In this document: piece by piece, positions 1 to 7,670 of the stretch
How the letters are laid out: each line of letters starts with the position of its first letter
Position numbering within the stretch: the first letter of the stretch is position 1
Source: Planctomycetota bacterium
GTDB lineage: Bacteria; Planctomycetota; Phycisphaerae; WQYP01
Direction: 5' to 3'
NCBI GenBank assembly: GCA_021852245.1
Contig: JAJZNY010000229.1
Span: 1-15,088, forward strand
Length of the DNA stretch: 15,088 bases
Made by a program: the position numbers and the translations under genes
Notes under the pieces: model-generated
Told to the model about the DNA's origin: nothing
Databases searched by the model: none
The model's input: only the letters and a program-made list of their open reading frames with translations

Positions 1-1170
1 ACATTTCAAGGCATCGGAATAATGGGCAATCGGAGTGTCGGTATCCCCGCCGTGCGGCACAAAAAACGGCGTGAACATGCTGCCGCTGCGGGCCGTCTTG
101 ATTGCCACACCCGCCTCTTTCGCCGCCGCCGTAAGCCCCTCCTCCAATCGCCGTCCCAGCAGCGCCAGCGATGCATACGGATCATCCGGATTCAGATATT
201 GCAGGGTCGCCAGACCGGCCGCCATCGCCAGCGGATTGCCCGACAATGTACCCGCCTGATAGATCGGTCCGGCCGGAGAAATATGATTCATGAGGGCTTT
301 CGATCCGCCGTAAGCCCCCGTCGGCAGGCCGCCACCGATAACCTTCCCCAGACAGGTGATATCCGGCATCACCCCGAAAAGCCCCTGTGCCCCGCTGAAG
401 CTGACGCGAAACCCAGTCATGACTTCATCAAAAATTAATAATGCTCCGTTTGCCCGGCACAATTCCCTCACCTGACGCAGATAATCCTGCCGCGGCAGCA
501 CCACGCCGATATTCCCCATGATCGGCTCCATCATCACGGCCGCCACCCTGCTGCCATGCGCTTCAAACGCCCCCTTCAGCGCCGCGATATCGTTGAATTC
601 AACCACCACCGTACTCTGCGCCACGCTCTGCAAGATGCCCGGCGAGCTTGGTACCCCATGTGTGGTTGCCCCGCTCCCGGCACTCACCAGCATCGCATCC
701 ACGTGGCCGTGGTATCCGCCGGCCATTTTAATGATCACCTCGCGCCCGGTTACGCCGCGTGCCAGCCGTATCGCGCTCATCGCCGCTTCAGTGCCGCTGT
801 TGACAAATCGCACCATCTCAATCGACGGCACCGCGCGGGTGATGGTCTCCGCAAGTTCAATTTCCAGCGGGCTGCAGCACCCGAAACTGCTCCCCCGGCT
901 GAGCTGTTTTGCCACCGCGACCCGCACCGCCGGATGGGCGTGACCCAAGATCAGCGGGCCGTAGCTCATCACGTAGTCGATGTAGCGGTTGCCGTCCACA
1001 TCCTTCAAGTATGCCCCCTGACCCGACTGTACAAACACTGGCGAGAGCCCAACGCTTTTGAACGACCGCACGGGTGATGAAACCCCGCCCGGCATGAGAT
1101 TGACCGCTTTGCTGTAAAACTGCTTCGACTTTTCCAAAGACCATTCACGTAACACTTTTGTTTTAGCCAT
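1..1170 (-). CDS. hemL: Glutamate-1-semialdehyde 2,1-aminomutase (3' end outside window)
   Basis: This PLP-dependent cytoplasmic enzyme converts glutamate-1-semialdehyde to 5-aminolevulinate, the C5-pathway entry to haem. I read 390 codons from ATG 1170-1168; they run off the left edge, so roughly 35-40 C-terminal residues are missing compared with the usual length of about 426. Family motifs are intact: NLMPGGVSSPVR near residues 24-35, VNSGTEA near 123-129, GGYHGHVD near 151-158, FDEVMTGFR near 247-255, and the PLP lysine in CLGKVIGGGLPTGAYGG at about K276. There is no Shine-Dalgarno before ATG 1170, but a CTGACC/TATGAT promoter ends 6 nt upstream, which suggests a leaderless mRNA. An in-frame ATG at 1194-1192 has AAAGG directly abutting it; it lies upstream of the predicted -10 and is less likely. 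The gene is transcribed away from tRNA-Gly. Identification is very secure. Confidence 0.97.
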   Translation of the reverse strand, partial: MAKTKVLREWSLEKSKQFYSKAVNLMPGGVSSPVRSFKSVGLSPVFVQSGQGAYLKDVDGNRYIDYVMSYGPLILGHAHPAVRVAVAKQLSRGSSFGCCSPLEIELAETITRAVPSIEMVRFVNSGTEAAMSAIRLARGVTGREVIIKMAGGYHGHVDAMLVSAGSGATTHGVPSSPGILQSVAQSTVVVEFNDIAALKGAFEAHGSRVAAVMMEPIMGNIGVVLPRQDYLRQVRELCRANGALLIFDEVMTGFRVSFSGAQGLFGVMPDITCLGKVIGGGLPTGAYGGSKALMNHISPAGPIYQAGTLSGNPLAMAAGLATLQYLNPDDPYASLALLGRRLEEGLTAAAKEAGVAIKTARSGSMFTPFFVPHGGDTDTPIAHYSDALKC

Positions 1171-1176
1171 GTCGGT

Positions 1177-1205
1177 ATCATAGCTTGCAAACATCCTTTG
1201 GTCAG
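1177..1205 (-). promoter_or_regulatory. Candidate sigma70-type promoter of hemL
   Basis: On the minus strand CTGACC (1205-1200) and TATGAT (1182-1177) are separated by 17 nt. The -10 matches 5/6 and the -35 4/6 of consensus. The last base of the -10 is 6 nt before ATG 1170, so transcription would begin at or next to the start codon. Confidence 0.5.
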
Positions 1206-1364
1206 TATGCGCACAAGCGGCCTCATCACCATTTTGCAGTGGGTGGTTTGGATCAGAGCGTAGTAACCTGCACATGCAATGTGTCACTGCTTTGCCACCG
1301 CACCAGCGTAATTCAATGCGGCGGGGAGACGCCGCCGGCGCAGCACCCGATCATTGGTCCCCCT

Positions 1365-1393
1365 TTTCCAACCCACCCGGTTCGCGTTATGAT
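1365..1393 (+). promoter_or_regulatory. Candidate promoter of tRNA-Gly
   Basis: TTTCCA (1365-1370) and TATGAT (1388-1393) are spaced by 17 nt. The predicted transcript start near 1400 leaves about 13 nt of leader before the tRNA at 1413. Confidence 0.45.
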
Positions 1394-1412
1394 GTTGAGC
1401 CGTAACGCCATT

Positions 1413-1484
<72 letters not shown>

Positions 1485-1671
1485 TTATTATTTTCGCCCC
1501 TATCCATCGTAGTTTTCACTGTGAAATTTTGCATTCCTCTGGACTCTGTTCGGCCAATTACATTTTCACCACCGTGTATCTGCGTGCTTTACCGAACCGT
1601 CTCCGCACCTTATACCTGTTCTTCTTCAGTCGGAAATGTAAGAACGGCTTTTCTGCGATAGCTATGATGTG

Positions 1672-1779
1672 GGGCTGAAAAAAACTAGGCCTGATCTGAG
1701 AGGCCTATGGACCGCTCATGGTGCACGGGATCAGGTGATCGACTTCGTCAACCACTGCTCGGCTTGGACTCGAAGGGGC
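1672..1779 (+). pseudogene. Possible N-terminal scrap of an IS3-like (integrase-core) transposase
   Basis: The frame reads LKKTRPDLRGLW, then ARDQVIDFVNHCSAWT, resembling the N-terminal segment of planctomycete transposases of the rve type, of the general form RxxVVDFVxxWSxxT. The similarity stops near 1779, where the antisense IS256 fragment begins. The frame stays open to 1953, but that stretch is the complement of the IS256 fragment. Only about 36 residues support this and no catalytic motif is present, so it could be chance. The call rests on remembered family pattern, not alignment. Confidence 0.35.
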
Positions 1780-1784
1780 TACCG

Positions 1785-1937
1785 TCAAATGTTGTGGATG
1801 GCGGCAATCCAGGCGTCCGCTTCCATCTGTATCGCCTGCGACAAAAGCCGCTGGGCTCCCTCACGCAATATCTCCGCCAGAGCATCGTTGAACCCGAGCG
1901 TTGAAAACTTCATCGTTTCGGTCATACTCTTTTCCAT
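1785..1937 (-). pseudogene. IS256-family (mutator-type) transposase, N-terminal fragment
   Basis: Starting at ATG 1937-1935, the 50-residue frame begins MEKSMTETMKFSTLG and continues LAEILREGAQRLLSQAIQ then ADAWIAA. This is the conserved start of Mutator/IS256 transposases (the LREGAxxLLxxAxxxE pattern). It ends at TGA 1787-1785, long before the DDE catalytic domain (family length is about 400 residues), so it is inactive. A good ribosome site, TTTAGGAG, lies 9 nt before the ATG and is itself caught in an inverted repeat (1941-1987). The sequence after the stop does not continue the family in any frame I checked, so the remainder appears deleted or replaced by the IS3-like scrap. Confidence 0.7.
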
Positions 1938-1940
1938 GGT

Positions 1941-1987
1941 GGCGTACTCCTAAAAAAGACAGAAAATTCAAACCTTTAGGTTACGCC
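1941..1987 (-). repeat. Inverted repeat sequestering the IS256 fragment's ribosome site
   Basis: GGCGTACTCCTAAA (1941-1954) is the near-perfect inverse of TTTAGGTTACGCC (1975-1987), with 20 nt between. In minus-strand RNA this gives 12 base pairs around a 1x2 internal loop. The 3' arm contains the AGGAG of the IS256-type transposase start. It lies at the join between the IS110 and IS256 fragments. Confidence 0.6.
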
Positions 1988-2376
1988 GCCTCTTTTTCTC
2001 CGTCCACAACTTTTAAGTGTAACACCTCCGCATGACGATTCGATGCCTGCGGCGATACCCGCTCCACCGAAAGACCCGGCCGGTGACAGACATAACGAAA
2101 AACATCTCCATACGTGCCTGATGGCTCCATCGCCACACGCAACTCCCGATCCGCCGAGAGCTTCTGCAGAAAACCAATCCCCACGCCGATCTGCGACGGC
2201 CGCGATACCACCACCGGAGACGACGTCTCACTGTTGGCCCAGCGGATCACCAGATACAGTTTGCCCTTGCCCACATCCACACCCACCACGCACAGTTGCC
2301 CCTCCCGGCCCAAAAGCATGGATTCCAAATCCATCGACTCGACATTTTGACTCCGATAGGTTCTACTTCCCGCCAT
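1981..2376 (-). pseudogene. IS110-family transposase, N-terminal RuvC-like part only
   Basis: The 131-residue frame carries the N-terminal DEDD (RuvC-like) part of IS110 transposases. VVGVDVGK holds the first catalytic Asp (about D34) and RVAMEPSGTYGD the Glu (about E84), followed by VERVSPQASNRHAEV. The usual D-G-K-D-A-A motif with the downstream acidic residues is only echoed as VDGEKEAA before a TAA at 1983-1981. The whole C-terminal Tnp_20 region with its catalytic Ser is missing; full proteins are roughly 300-400 residues. Catalysis is therefore not expected. The ATG at 2376-2374 has AGGAT about 9 nt upstream; an alternative start is ATG 2334. The adjoining IS256 leader marks the truncation point. 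Confidence 0.75.
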
Positions 2377-2406
2377 GGGGATGACATCCTGTTAAAGCGT
2401 TCATCG

Positions 2407-2425
2407 CCGGCGGACCTTCCGCCGG
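2407..2425 (-). repeat. Perfect hairpin in the IS110 fragment's upstream region
   Basis: CCGGCGGA (2407-2414) and TCCGCCGG (2418-2425) form a perfect 8-bp stem with a 3-nt loop, 31 nt upstream of the IS110-type start codon. IS110 elements carry a structured guide (bridge) RNA in the noncoding end upstream of the transposase, so this may be a relic of one. The stem itself is plain in the sequence; the role is conjecture. Confidence 0.45.
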
Positions 2426-2478
2426 ACACCAGCGCATTTTGAGGCATCCCCTCTTTTTTTCGCCAGTCCTCTCATCAC

Positions 2479-2769
2479 CTTGTTATAGCCAACTTTTGGA
2501 TGTGCATGATCAATCGCATGGCGCCGCCCGCACCGGCATCATGGGTGTTCACTGACACCGAGCGACGATTGCTGCGCCATGCTGATCCCAAACCAACACG
2601 GACCAACAAGACCGTCGCGGACTGCCTCCACGCCGTTGCTCGGCTTGGCGGCTACTTATCTCGAGCACACGACGGACCGTCCGGAAACATGGTCCTCTGG
2701 CGAGGCTTTACCCGCCATATGAATATTCATCTTGGCTGCTGCCTCGCAGCAAAACTTGTGGGTAATTGA
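2479..2769 (+). pseudogene. IS4-family transposase, C-terminal fragment
   Basis: Translation from about 2479 gives LVIANFWMCMINRMAPPAP, then FTDTERRLLRHA, then ARLGGYLSRAHDGPSGNMVLW and RGFTRHMNIHLG before TAA 2767-2769. This is the C-terminal tail of IS4/Tn5-like transposases, where RLGGYLxRxxDxPPGxxxxWRG is the hallmark. The DDE residues and the YREK motif lie upstream in intact proteins and are absent, so this is a dead remnant of about 97 residues out of some 400. The first usable start is ATG 2500, but it is unlikely to be a real initiation site. The IS110 leader immediately to the left, in the opposite direction, marks the other side of the junction. Nothing recognisable lies between this stop and 3009. 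Confidence 0.75.
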
Positions 2770-3008
2770 AAGCTTCGCCGGACGTTTACAAAGGATCGAC
2801 CTGGAAATGCGAGCTTGCCCTCAGTGGAGATACCCAGACCGTAACCGCCTCAAATCCTCATCTTGTCACGTATTTCGCCAGGGGTTCGGTTTGGTGGAGG
2901 AAAGAGTCAGTAAAATGACCGCCCTTAAACCCATCAGCAATCAAACAGCTCGATAATAATAGCCCGGACACTCGACAAATTTCGGCGGCTATCTCAGAAG
3001 CGGAATCC

Positions 3009-5165
3009 CTAATGACCGTGCGCGACTGAATCTTCCGCCAACGCCGCCAGGCGTCTGCATGCAGCATCCTGCGTAGCACGACTCTTGGACATCCATCTGA
3101 AAGCACCCGGAAAAGGAAAGTATGTCAGCTGTTGCAAGCCGTAATCCGAGGGTTTGAGTTTTAATATCTTGCACAGATCGTAAAGCAGTAATGTTCGCGC
3201 ATCGAGATACCCGGTGTAGTCGTACCGGTATAACGGCCAATTTTGTCGCCGCACCTCCGCTCCATGCTTGATGGCCCGAAGCATCCATTTTCGCAGGTGT
3301 CCATCGTTGGAGGTTGCAAACATCGACGAGAGATTATTCATGACAAACAGATATTGATACGGCGACCGCGAAACCCTCAGTAGAAGGCCTACGTGTGCGT
3401 CGGCGTAACGACGACATACACGCATCAGAAGGTGTTGCATGTAATCACGCCCGCGGTTCATCAATATTCGTGCCGCCCTGGCTGAATCGGCGCGTAAAGC
3501 ATCGATGGTGTCATCTCGGATCGGATATCCTGTACTGCCCGAAGAAACGGGCGTGACGGCCGCCCGCCACAGAGCCGATTCAATCGCACGGCCGATCGGG
3601 CGCTGGAGGTGGGCAGCTTCATGCATGGCACAGCTTTGCGCGGTTGGATCATCCGATGCGATGAAATGGGCGATGAGTTCTCGTGCCGGTGTCCCCGTAG
3701 TACCCGCCACGACCCGCAAACCGGTCTGTATCGCATGGGGCTGTTGGCGAAAGCACTCACTGATATCTTCAATATTGCTCGTCCGGCAACCCCATTGAAT
3801 TTCATTGGCTGCATGTTTCTTCGAAAGCAAATCCGCCCAGAGGAGAAAGCGGATGAGCCCGAGTTTCAATGCATCGATATCAAGCATGGGACGGTATGGC
3901 TCAATTCGACCCCAATAATATCTTTTCAGTTCAATGACTTGCTCGTGGTCGCAAGCATGGGGTGAGTATGCCTTCAGATGATGAATGCCCGCCCATCGGA
4001 CCAGGTAATTCCGTGCTCTTTGCTGATCTTGAGGTGAAATCGCGGCCCATTGCCTGAGCTCCCCAAGACGGCTCCCTGCAAACACCAGTCCGAATGAAGC
4101 GGTCGGCCGACGCAGCGCGGTAAGCGCCAGAGCGATCGCATCGGTATGGTTATTATAAAAATATCGCTGACCTTCCCAGTTAAAACGCTGATAGCGGCTG
4201 ACTTTGCCCGACAGAGCGAGTCGCACAATAATCTCGGCTGAGACATGCGGGCAGGCCCGTAGAAGGTGAATGAATTCCCGGCGGCATGCCGCTCGCGTGT
4301 GCGCTGCGGAGCGTTGATCAACAATCGGATAAAACGGTGGTATGGGTAATGGACGTCGATCGTCATGTTGAATTTGGGCCGACACGAGGGGTAGTAAAGC
4401 GGAGAGATGATGCATCAGCACATCGGCAGCGGTTTGGCGGTCAATCAGATGAAAGTAATACCGATGCCCATATCGGGGATATCCATGGGGTACCGGGTAC
4501 TGTGGCGCGACAATATTTAGAATTGATGTCATCTGGGGCCCCGGTGGGTAAGGTGCCCAGCCTCGCGAGGCCGGACAAAATTCCATGGAAGTCAGAGATC
4601 CCGTATCAATCATCAGCCAATATAACTCTCGAATACCGGTTTTGTCTGGCGGTACAACACTCAAGCACTTCATCACCGAGAGACGCACTCGCTCCGATGG
4701 GTCAAGCAGCAGAGCATCAAGTAATGGATCGGTCAGTTTTGGGTCATGCAGATTCCCAATCGCCCGGACTGCCATCAATCTCTGCCGCACCGAAGGTGAA
4801 AACGAATAACCCCAGATCCGCGATTGCTCCAGTTGGGTCTTCGCATTCATCAGTTCTGTTCTCACCGCCGACGGTTGGTATCCCAACCACTGCGTCATCC
4901 GAATGGAGCCGGCCGCAGCCATCAATTTCGATCGAACGATGCCCATATTCACGCGGCCGGGTGGATTTGGAATCGATGCCTCGAAACGCAGCCTGGAATG
5001 CAGATAGGTTTCGAGTTTTTGAGCCGTGTCGGCGTGAACGTGTGATAGGGGCAGAAGTGTGGCGGCAGCCGTCAGGCGCAAGAGTGCCCGCCCCAGGCTT
5101 TTGGTGGCGAGGCGTCGACCGGTGTGGAGAAGCATTTCCGCATAAATTGCCGACCGTATTGCCAT
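3009..5165 (-). CDS. Exported HEAT-repeat-like protein of unknown function
   Basis: The product is 718 residues. The N-terminus has basic residues, a hydrophobic stretch ALLRLTAAATLLPLS and a likely signal-peptidase site HVHA|DT near residue 45, so export is expected. Residues about 124-185 look like paired HEAT repeats (SVRQRLMAVRAIGNLHD, then a helix ending in PSERVRLSVMKCLSVV), and a second helical-repeat stretch lies near 500-540. The remainder is rich in Tyr, Arg and Pro and matches nothing I recognise. GGAG sits 10 nt before ATG 5165; ATG 5135 is an alternative that would shorten the n-region. It is divergent from the propeller gene, with starts 66 bp apart, so shared control is plausible. 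HEAT modules usually mediate protein contacts; no catalytic motif is visible. The gene is real with high confidence, but its function is unknown. Confidence 0.85.
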   Translation of the reverse strand: MAIRSAIYAEMLLHTGRRLATKSLGRALLRLTAAATLLPLSHVHADTAQKLETYLHSRLRFEASIPNPPGRVNMGIVRSKLMAAAGSIRMTQWLGYQPSAVRTELMNAKTQLEQSRIWGYSFSPSVRQRLMAVRAIGNLHDPKLTDPLLDALLLDPSERVRLSVMKCLSVVPPDKTGIRELYWLMIDTGSLTSMEFCPASRGWAPYPPGPQMTSILNIVAPQYPVPHGYPRYGHRYYFHLIDRQTAADVLMHHLSALLPLVSAQIQHDDRRPLPIPPFYPIVDQRSAAHTRAACRREFIHLLRACPHVSAEIIVRLALSGKVSRYQRFNWEGQRYFYNNHTDAIALALTALRRPTASFGLVFAGSRLGELRQWAAISPQDQQRARNYLVRWAGIHHLKAYSPHACDHEQVIELKRYYWGRIEPYRPMLDIDALKLGLIRFLLWADLLSKKHAANEIQWGCRTSNIEDISECFRQQPHAIQTGLRVVAGTTGTPARELIAHFIASDDPTAQSCAMHEAAHLQRPIGRAIESALWRAAVTPVSSGSTGYPIRDDTIDALRADSARAARILMNRGRDYMQHLLMRVCRRYADAHVGLLLRVSRSPYQYLFVMNNLSSMFATSNDGHLRKWMLRAIKHGAEVRRQNWPLYRYDYTGYLDARTLLLYDLCKILKLKPSDYGLQQLTYFPFPGAFRWMSKSRATQDAACRRLAALAEDSVAHGH

Positions 5166-5188
5166 GTCTCATCAACTCCGTGTATAAC
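5159..5188 (+). promoter_or_regulatory. Candidate promoter of the beta-propeller gene
   Basis: TTGCCA (5159-5164) and TATAAC (5183-5188) are spaced by 18 nt, each with 5/6 consensus matches. Transcription would start near 5195, leaving about 37 nt of leader. The -35 box overlaps the start codon of the divergent HEAT-like gene. Confidence 0.55.
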
Positions 5189-5231
5189 TTTTTCTTGGCA
5201 ACGACCAAAGTCACTCAGATTGCGAGATGCC

Positions 5232-7628
5232 ATGAATTCAAAATTGCCAAACCTTCTGCTTTTATCCTCTCAATGGTTGAAAACCGCAAGGAGCAATCCA
5301 CAACCGGCTGCGAGATCGGGCGGATTCGTTGCGATTCTGGTAATCCTGGCAACAATTGGCACGGCGCGCATAGTCAGCGCTCGCCAGCTACCGCCGCCGC
5401 ACAGTGCCGGATTCGTACCGATCAAACTCCTTCATTTTGCGCCGGCAGGCAACGCGCGGATGACAACCAGCATTGCGGTCGGCAATGACGGCAATGTCTG
5501 GATCGGTACTGAAAGCGGAGGGGTGTGGCATTGCGTCATTCAATCGGGATTAATCGGACGCGTGCCCATCATCCTGAAAAACGTATCACGTAAGGGACTA
5601 CCCCTTCCCGCGAATGTATACGCCTCAGCCGTCGATCATGCCAACAGAATTTGGCTTGGATCTCTGCGGCACGGTATCTGCGTGATCTCAGGCAATCGAG
5701 CTCGCCTTTACAGCCCGATTTCGGGGCTCGGGCCGGATCGTCGCTCTGTCAACGGTCCCCTGGGAAACCGCATTTTCGCCGTTGCCGTATCCCCGATCGA
5801 TGGAAGTGTCTGGATCGGTACCGATTGCGGTATCGCTCGCTATAAACCCGAAACGCGGCAATGGATTTACTACACAGCCGCCGACGGGCTTGCCTCCGAT
5901 GCTATTTCCTCGCTGGCATTTGCACCCGATGGTACGGTCTTTGTCGGGCTTGCATCTGCAGGGCTCTCGATCGGGTCGCCGCGCGATCATTACCACAGCT
6001 GGCGGCATGTCGGCGGGCCGTTGCACATTCCGCTGACCCCATCGGGCCGGGGCCTTCCATGTCCGTATGTCAACGCGATTGTGATCGCGGCGGCAGATTC
6101 TCCAAACGGCGGGGGAGATCATGCGTACCGGGTATATGTGGGCACCGATGATGGACTGGCAATCGGCACACAGAACGGCCGCCGATGGATGTATGTCCGT
6201 GGTAGTAATTATATACTTAAAGATAAGTATATGTATCCGCCGCCGCTGAAATCCCGCCCCCCGCCCCCGCAGACGCTTATGTCGTCCGATTATGTCACCG
6301 CCTTGGGCGTTGAGCCCGATGGTACCATTTGGATCGGTCATCGCACGACGGGAGTGGACATCCTTACGCCGGCTGCCGGGGCCTCCGCCGTCGCGGCGCC
6401 GGGTGTTTTTACGCCGCTGAAAGCCCTCAACGGCCATTTTATCTCAGCCATTGCCGTGGTGCCCCATAGGGGGACGTTGGTCGGTACCTATGGCAGTGGT
6501 GTGTACTGGTTCAAGAGTTCGCCTGGCCCGCTTTCTACGGTCATCCATGACGCTACCGGACACTATCGGCCACGGGCTGCCTTACCAAAGCCGGCTCCCT
6601 TGCCAAAGCCTGCATCTGCACCCACAGCGACGCAACTCGTGCGGATGATGCAGACGATGAAAGCAGGCTTCGGGGCTCCGCCGACTGCCGCCGTGCTCGG
6701 CTGCGATTGGTCCACCCAAGGGGACTGGCTGGGGCACTACGGCGTTAATTTCGCACGCCTCTGCTGCGGGACAACCGAGTTTTCCGACGCCCAGGAACAG
6801 TTTTTTGGTGGGAAAGGGCGATGCGAGATCGTACGCGAAGAGTCCCCATACCCGCAATTTTTCAATCAGGGGGATTGGGCATGCTATCTGGCGTGGCCAA
6901 ACTCGACGCTCCGGTCCACACTCTATTTCCCCGACGCCCGAATGCGGGTCGAAGGAGAGTGGAATGACGCCGGCGGCCGTTACCCGCGCCTCACCGACGG
7001 CCCCGACATGTGGCTCGATGTACGGATTCCGAGCGGCATTTATGCCCTGAGCTTTTATTATCACAACAAGGATGGGCAGCGTGGCATGAACAAAATCCGT
7101 GATTACGTCGCGATGGTTTATCCGGGCGCTAAGAATCCGACCTATGCGCTGCAACATGAAAAACCCCTGGCCGTTGCACGAATCTATCAGTTCTTCGGCG
7201 GCGAATACTGTCGCTTTCTCCTCAAGGGACCGGGTGATTATCAGGTCCGCCTGAAGCGAAATTATGGATTCTGGATGCCGGTGCAGGGGATGTTTCTGGA
7301 TCGCCTTTCCCGCCGACATCCTGGCACCGACTATGATCACCTCGACGGCCTGCCCGTTCACAATTATCGACCGCCGAACATAGTGCCCACCGCCAAAATC
7401 AAGGCATCAGCGGCGTGGCGGCTCTGGCGATTGACCCGGCAATCAGGGGCGTGGGGACCGGCGGATCTGAAAATTCGCAGGCAGGTTCGCATTGCGGCAT
7501 ACCGCTATGCCGTCGCGCATCATTTCCCAAAATTATTATTGCGCCGCTGGCGTTGGGAATTGCATCTGTGGAATCATAATGACTCCCTGCGATTCAATTC
7601 CCTCATGCGTAAGCTCAACAGGCGGTAA
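5232..7628 (+). CDS. Exported Reg_prop-type beta-propeller protein with a novel C-terminal domain
   Basis: I start at ATG 5232 (798 residues); the frame is open upstream, but the predicted transcript start is about 5195. A long n-region precedes the hydrophobic FVAILVILATIG and a signal-peptidase-like site IVSA|RQ at residue 50. Residues about 80-430 hold roughly seven propeller blades of the two-component-regulator type: NVWIGTESGGVW, RIWLGSLRHGI, SVWIGTDCGIARY, TVFVGLASAGLSIG, VYVGTDDGLAIG, TIWIGHRTTGVDIL and TLVGTYGSGVYWF. A Pro-Lys linker (LPKPAPLPKPASAP) near 450-466 leads to a C-terminal region opening with CDWSTQGDWLGHYG near 490-505, reminiscent of the D-x2-TQGxW-x3-YG motif I recall from planctomycete surface proteins. 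There is no kinase, HTH or other output domain, so a ligand-binding or structural surface role is more likely than signalling. Confidence 0.87.
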   Translation: MNSKLPNLLLLSSQWLKTARSNPQPAARSGGFVAILVILATIGTARIVSARQLPPPHSAGFVPIKLLHFAPAGNARMTTSIAVGNDGNVWIGTESGGVWHCVIQSGLIGRVPIILKNVSRKGLPLPANVYASAVDHANRIWLGSLRHGICVISGNRARLYSPISGLGPDRRSVNGPLGNRIFAVAVSPIDGSVWIGTDCGIARYKPETRQWIYYTAADGLASDAISSLAFAPDGTVFVGLASAGLSIGSPRDHYHSWRHVGGPLHIPLTPSGRGLPCPYVNAIVIAAADSPNGGGDHAYRVYVGTDDGLAIGTQNGRRWMYVRGSNYILKDKYMYPPPLKSRPPPPQTLMSSDYVTALGVEPDGTIWIGHRTTGVDILTPAAGASAVAAPGVFTPLKALNGHFISAIAVVPHRGTLVGTYGSGVYWFKSSPGPLSTVIHDATGHYRPRAALPKPAPLPKPASAPTATQLVRMMQTMKAGFGAPPTAAVLGCDWSTQGDWLGHYGVNFARLCCGTTEFSDAQEQFFGGKGRCEIVREESPYPQFFNQGDWACYLAWPNSTLRSTLYFPDARMRVEGEWNDAGGRYPRLTDGPDMWLDVRIPSGIYALSFYYHNKDGQRGMNKIRDYVAMVYPGAKNPTYALQHEKPLAVARIYQFFGGEYCRFLLKGPGDYQVRLKRNYGFWMPVQGMFLDRLSRRHPGTDYDHLDGLPVHNYRPPNIVPTAKIKASAAWRLWRLTRQSGAWGPADLKIRRQVRIAAYRYAVAHHFPKLLLRRWRWELHLWNHNDSLRFNSLMRKLNRR

Positions 7629-7649
7629 GTCGCCCGGTTCCCGAGCGAC
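7629..7649. terminator. Candidate bidirectional hairpin between convergent genes
   Basis: GTCGC (7629-7633) pairs with GCGAC (7645-7649). After one C/A mismatch, CGG pairs with CCG around a TTC loop. It fills most of the 42-bp gap between the convergent propeller and SRAP genes. There is no T-run on either side, so intrinsic termination would be non-classical. Confidence 0.35.
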
Positions 7650-7670
7650 ATGACCGGAATTTCACGCCAT

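Larger units (their letters stand above)
1672..2769. mobile_element. Insertion-sequence graveyard: fragments of four transposase families
   Basis: Within 1.1 kb lie an IS3-like N-terminal scrap (plus), an IS256-family N-terminus (minus), an IS110-family N-terminus (minus) and an IS4-family C-terminus (plus). None is complete, and no pair of terminal inverted repeats or target duplications is evident. The mixture of families and ends points to serial insertion and deletion just downstream of tRNA-Gly. The first scrap is the weakest assignment; the others read clearly in protein translation. Confidence 0.75.

Noticed and set aside
1318..1335. GC-rich hairpin GCGGCG/CGCCGC between hemL and tRNA-Gly
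   Set aside because: The 6-bp stem has no T-tract and no gene ends there (hemL and the tRNA diverge), so a terminator role makes no sense. It may be chance in GC-rich DNA.
1485..1668. Search for a duplicated tRNA 3' end (att site) marking an integrated island
   Set aside because: I found no second copy of the T-arm/acceptor sequence by eye in the window, so the IS remnants cannot be called an integrative element.
2732..2956. Plus-strand open frame after the IS4 fragment
   Set aside because: It overlaps the IS4-type tail in another frame and shows no family resemblance. The 239 bp from 2770 to 3008 show nothing I can support.
5124..5231. Upstream extension of the propeller gene to ATG 5124
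   Set aside because: It would overlap the start of the divergent HEAT-like gene and lie upstream of the predicted transcription start. The added residues would bury the signal peptide.
4286..5488. Plus-strand open frame of 400 codons
   Set aside because: It is antisense to the HEAT-like gene for most of its length and continues out of frame into the propeller gene. It has no recognisable domain or ribosome site and is best seen as a shadow of high-GC coding sequence.
5688..7361. Two minus-strand open frames (5688-6437 and 6582-7361)
   Set aside because: Both lie fully antisense within the propeller gene, whose repeat structure confirms the plus-strand reading. No signal or domain is visible in either.
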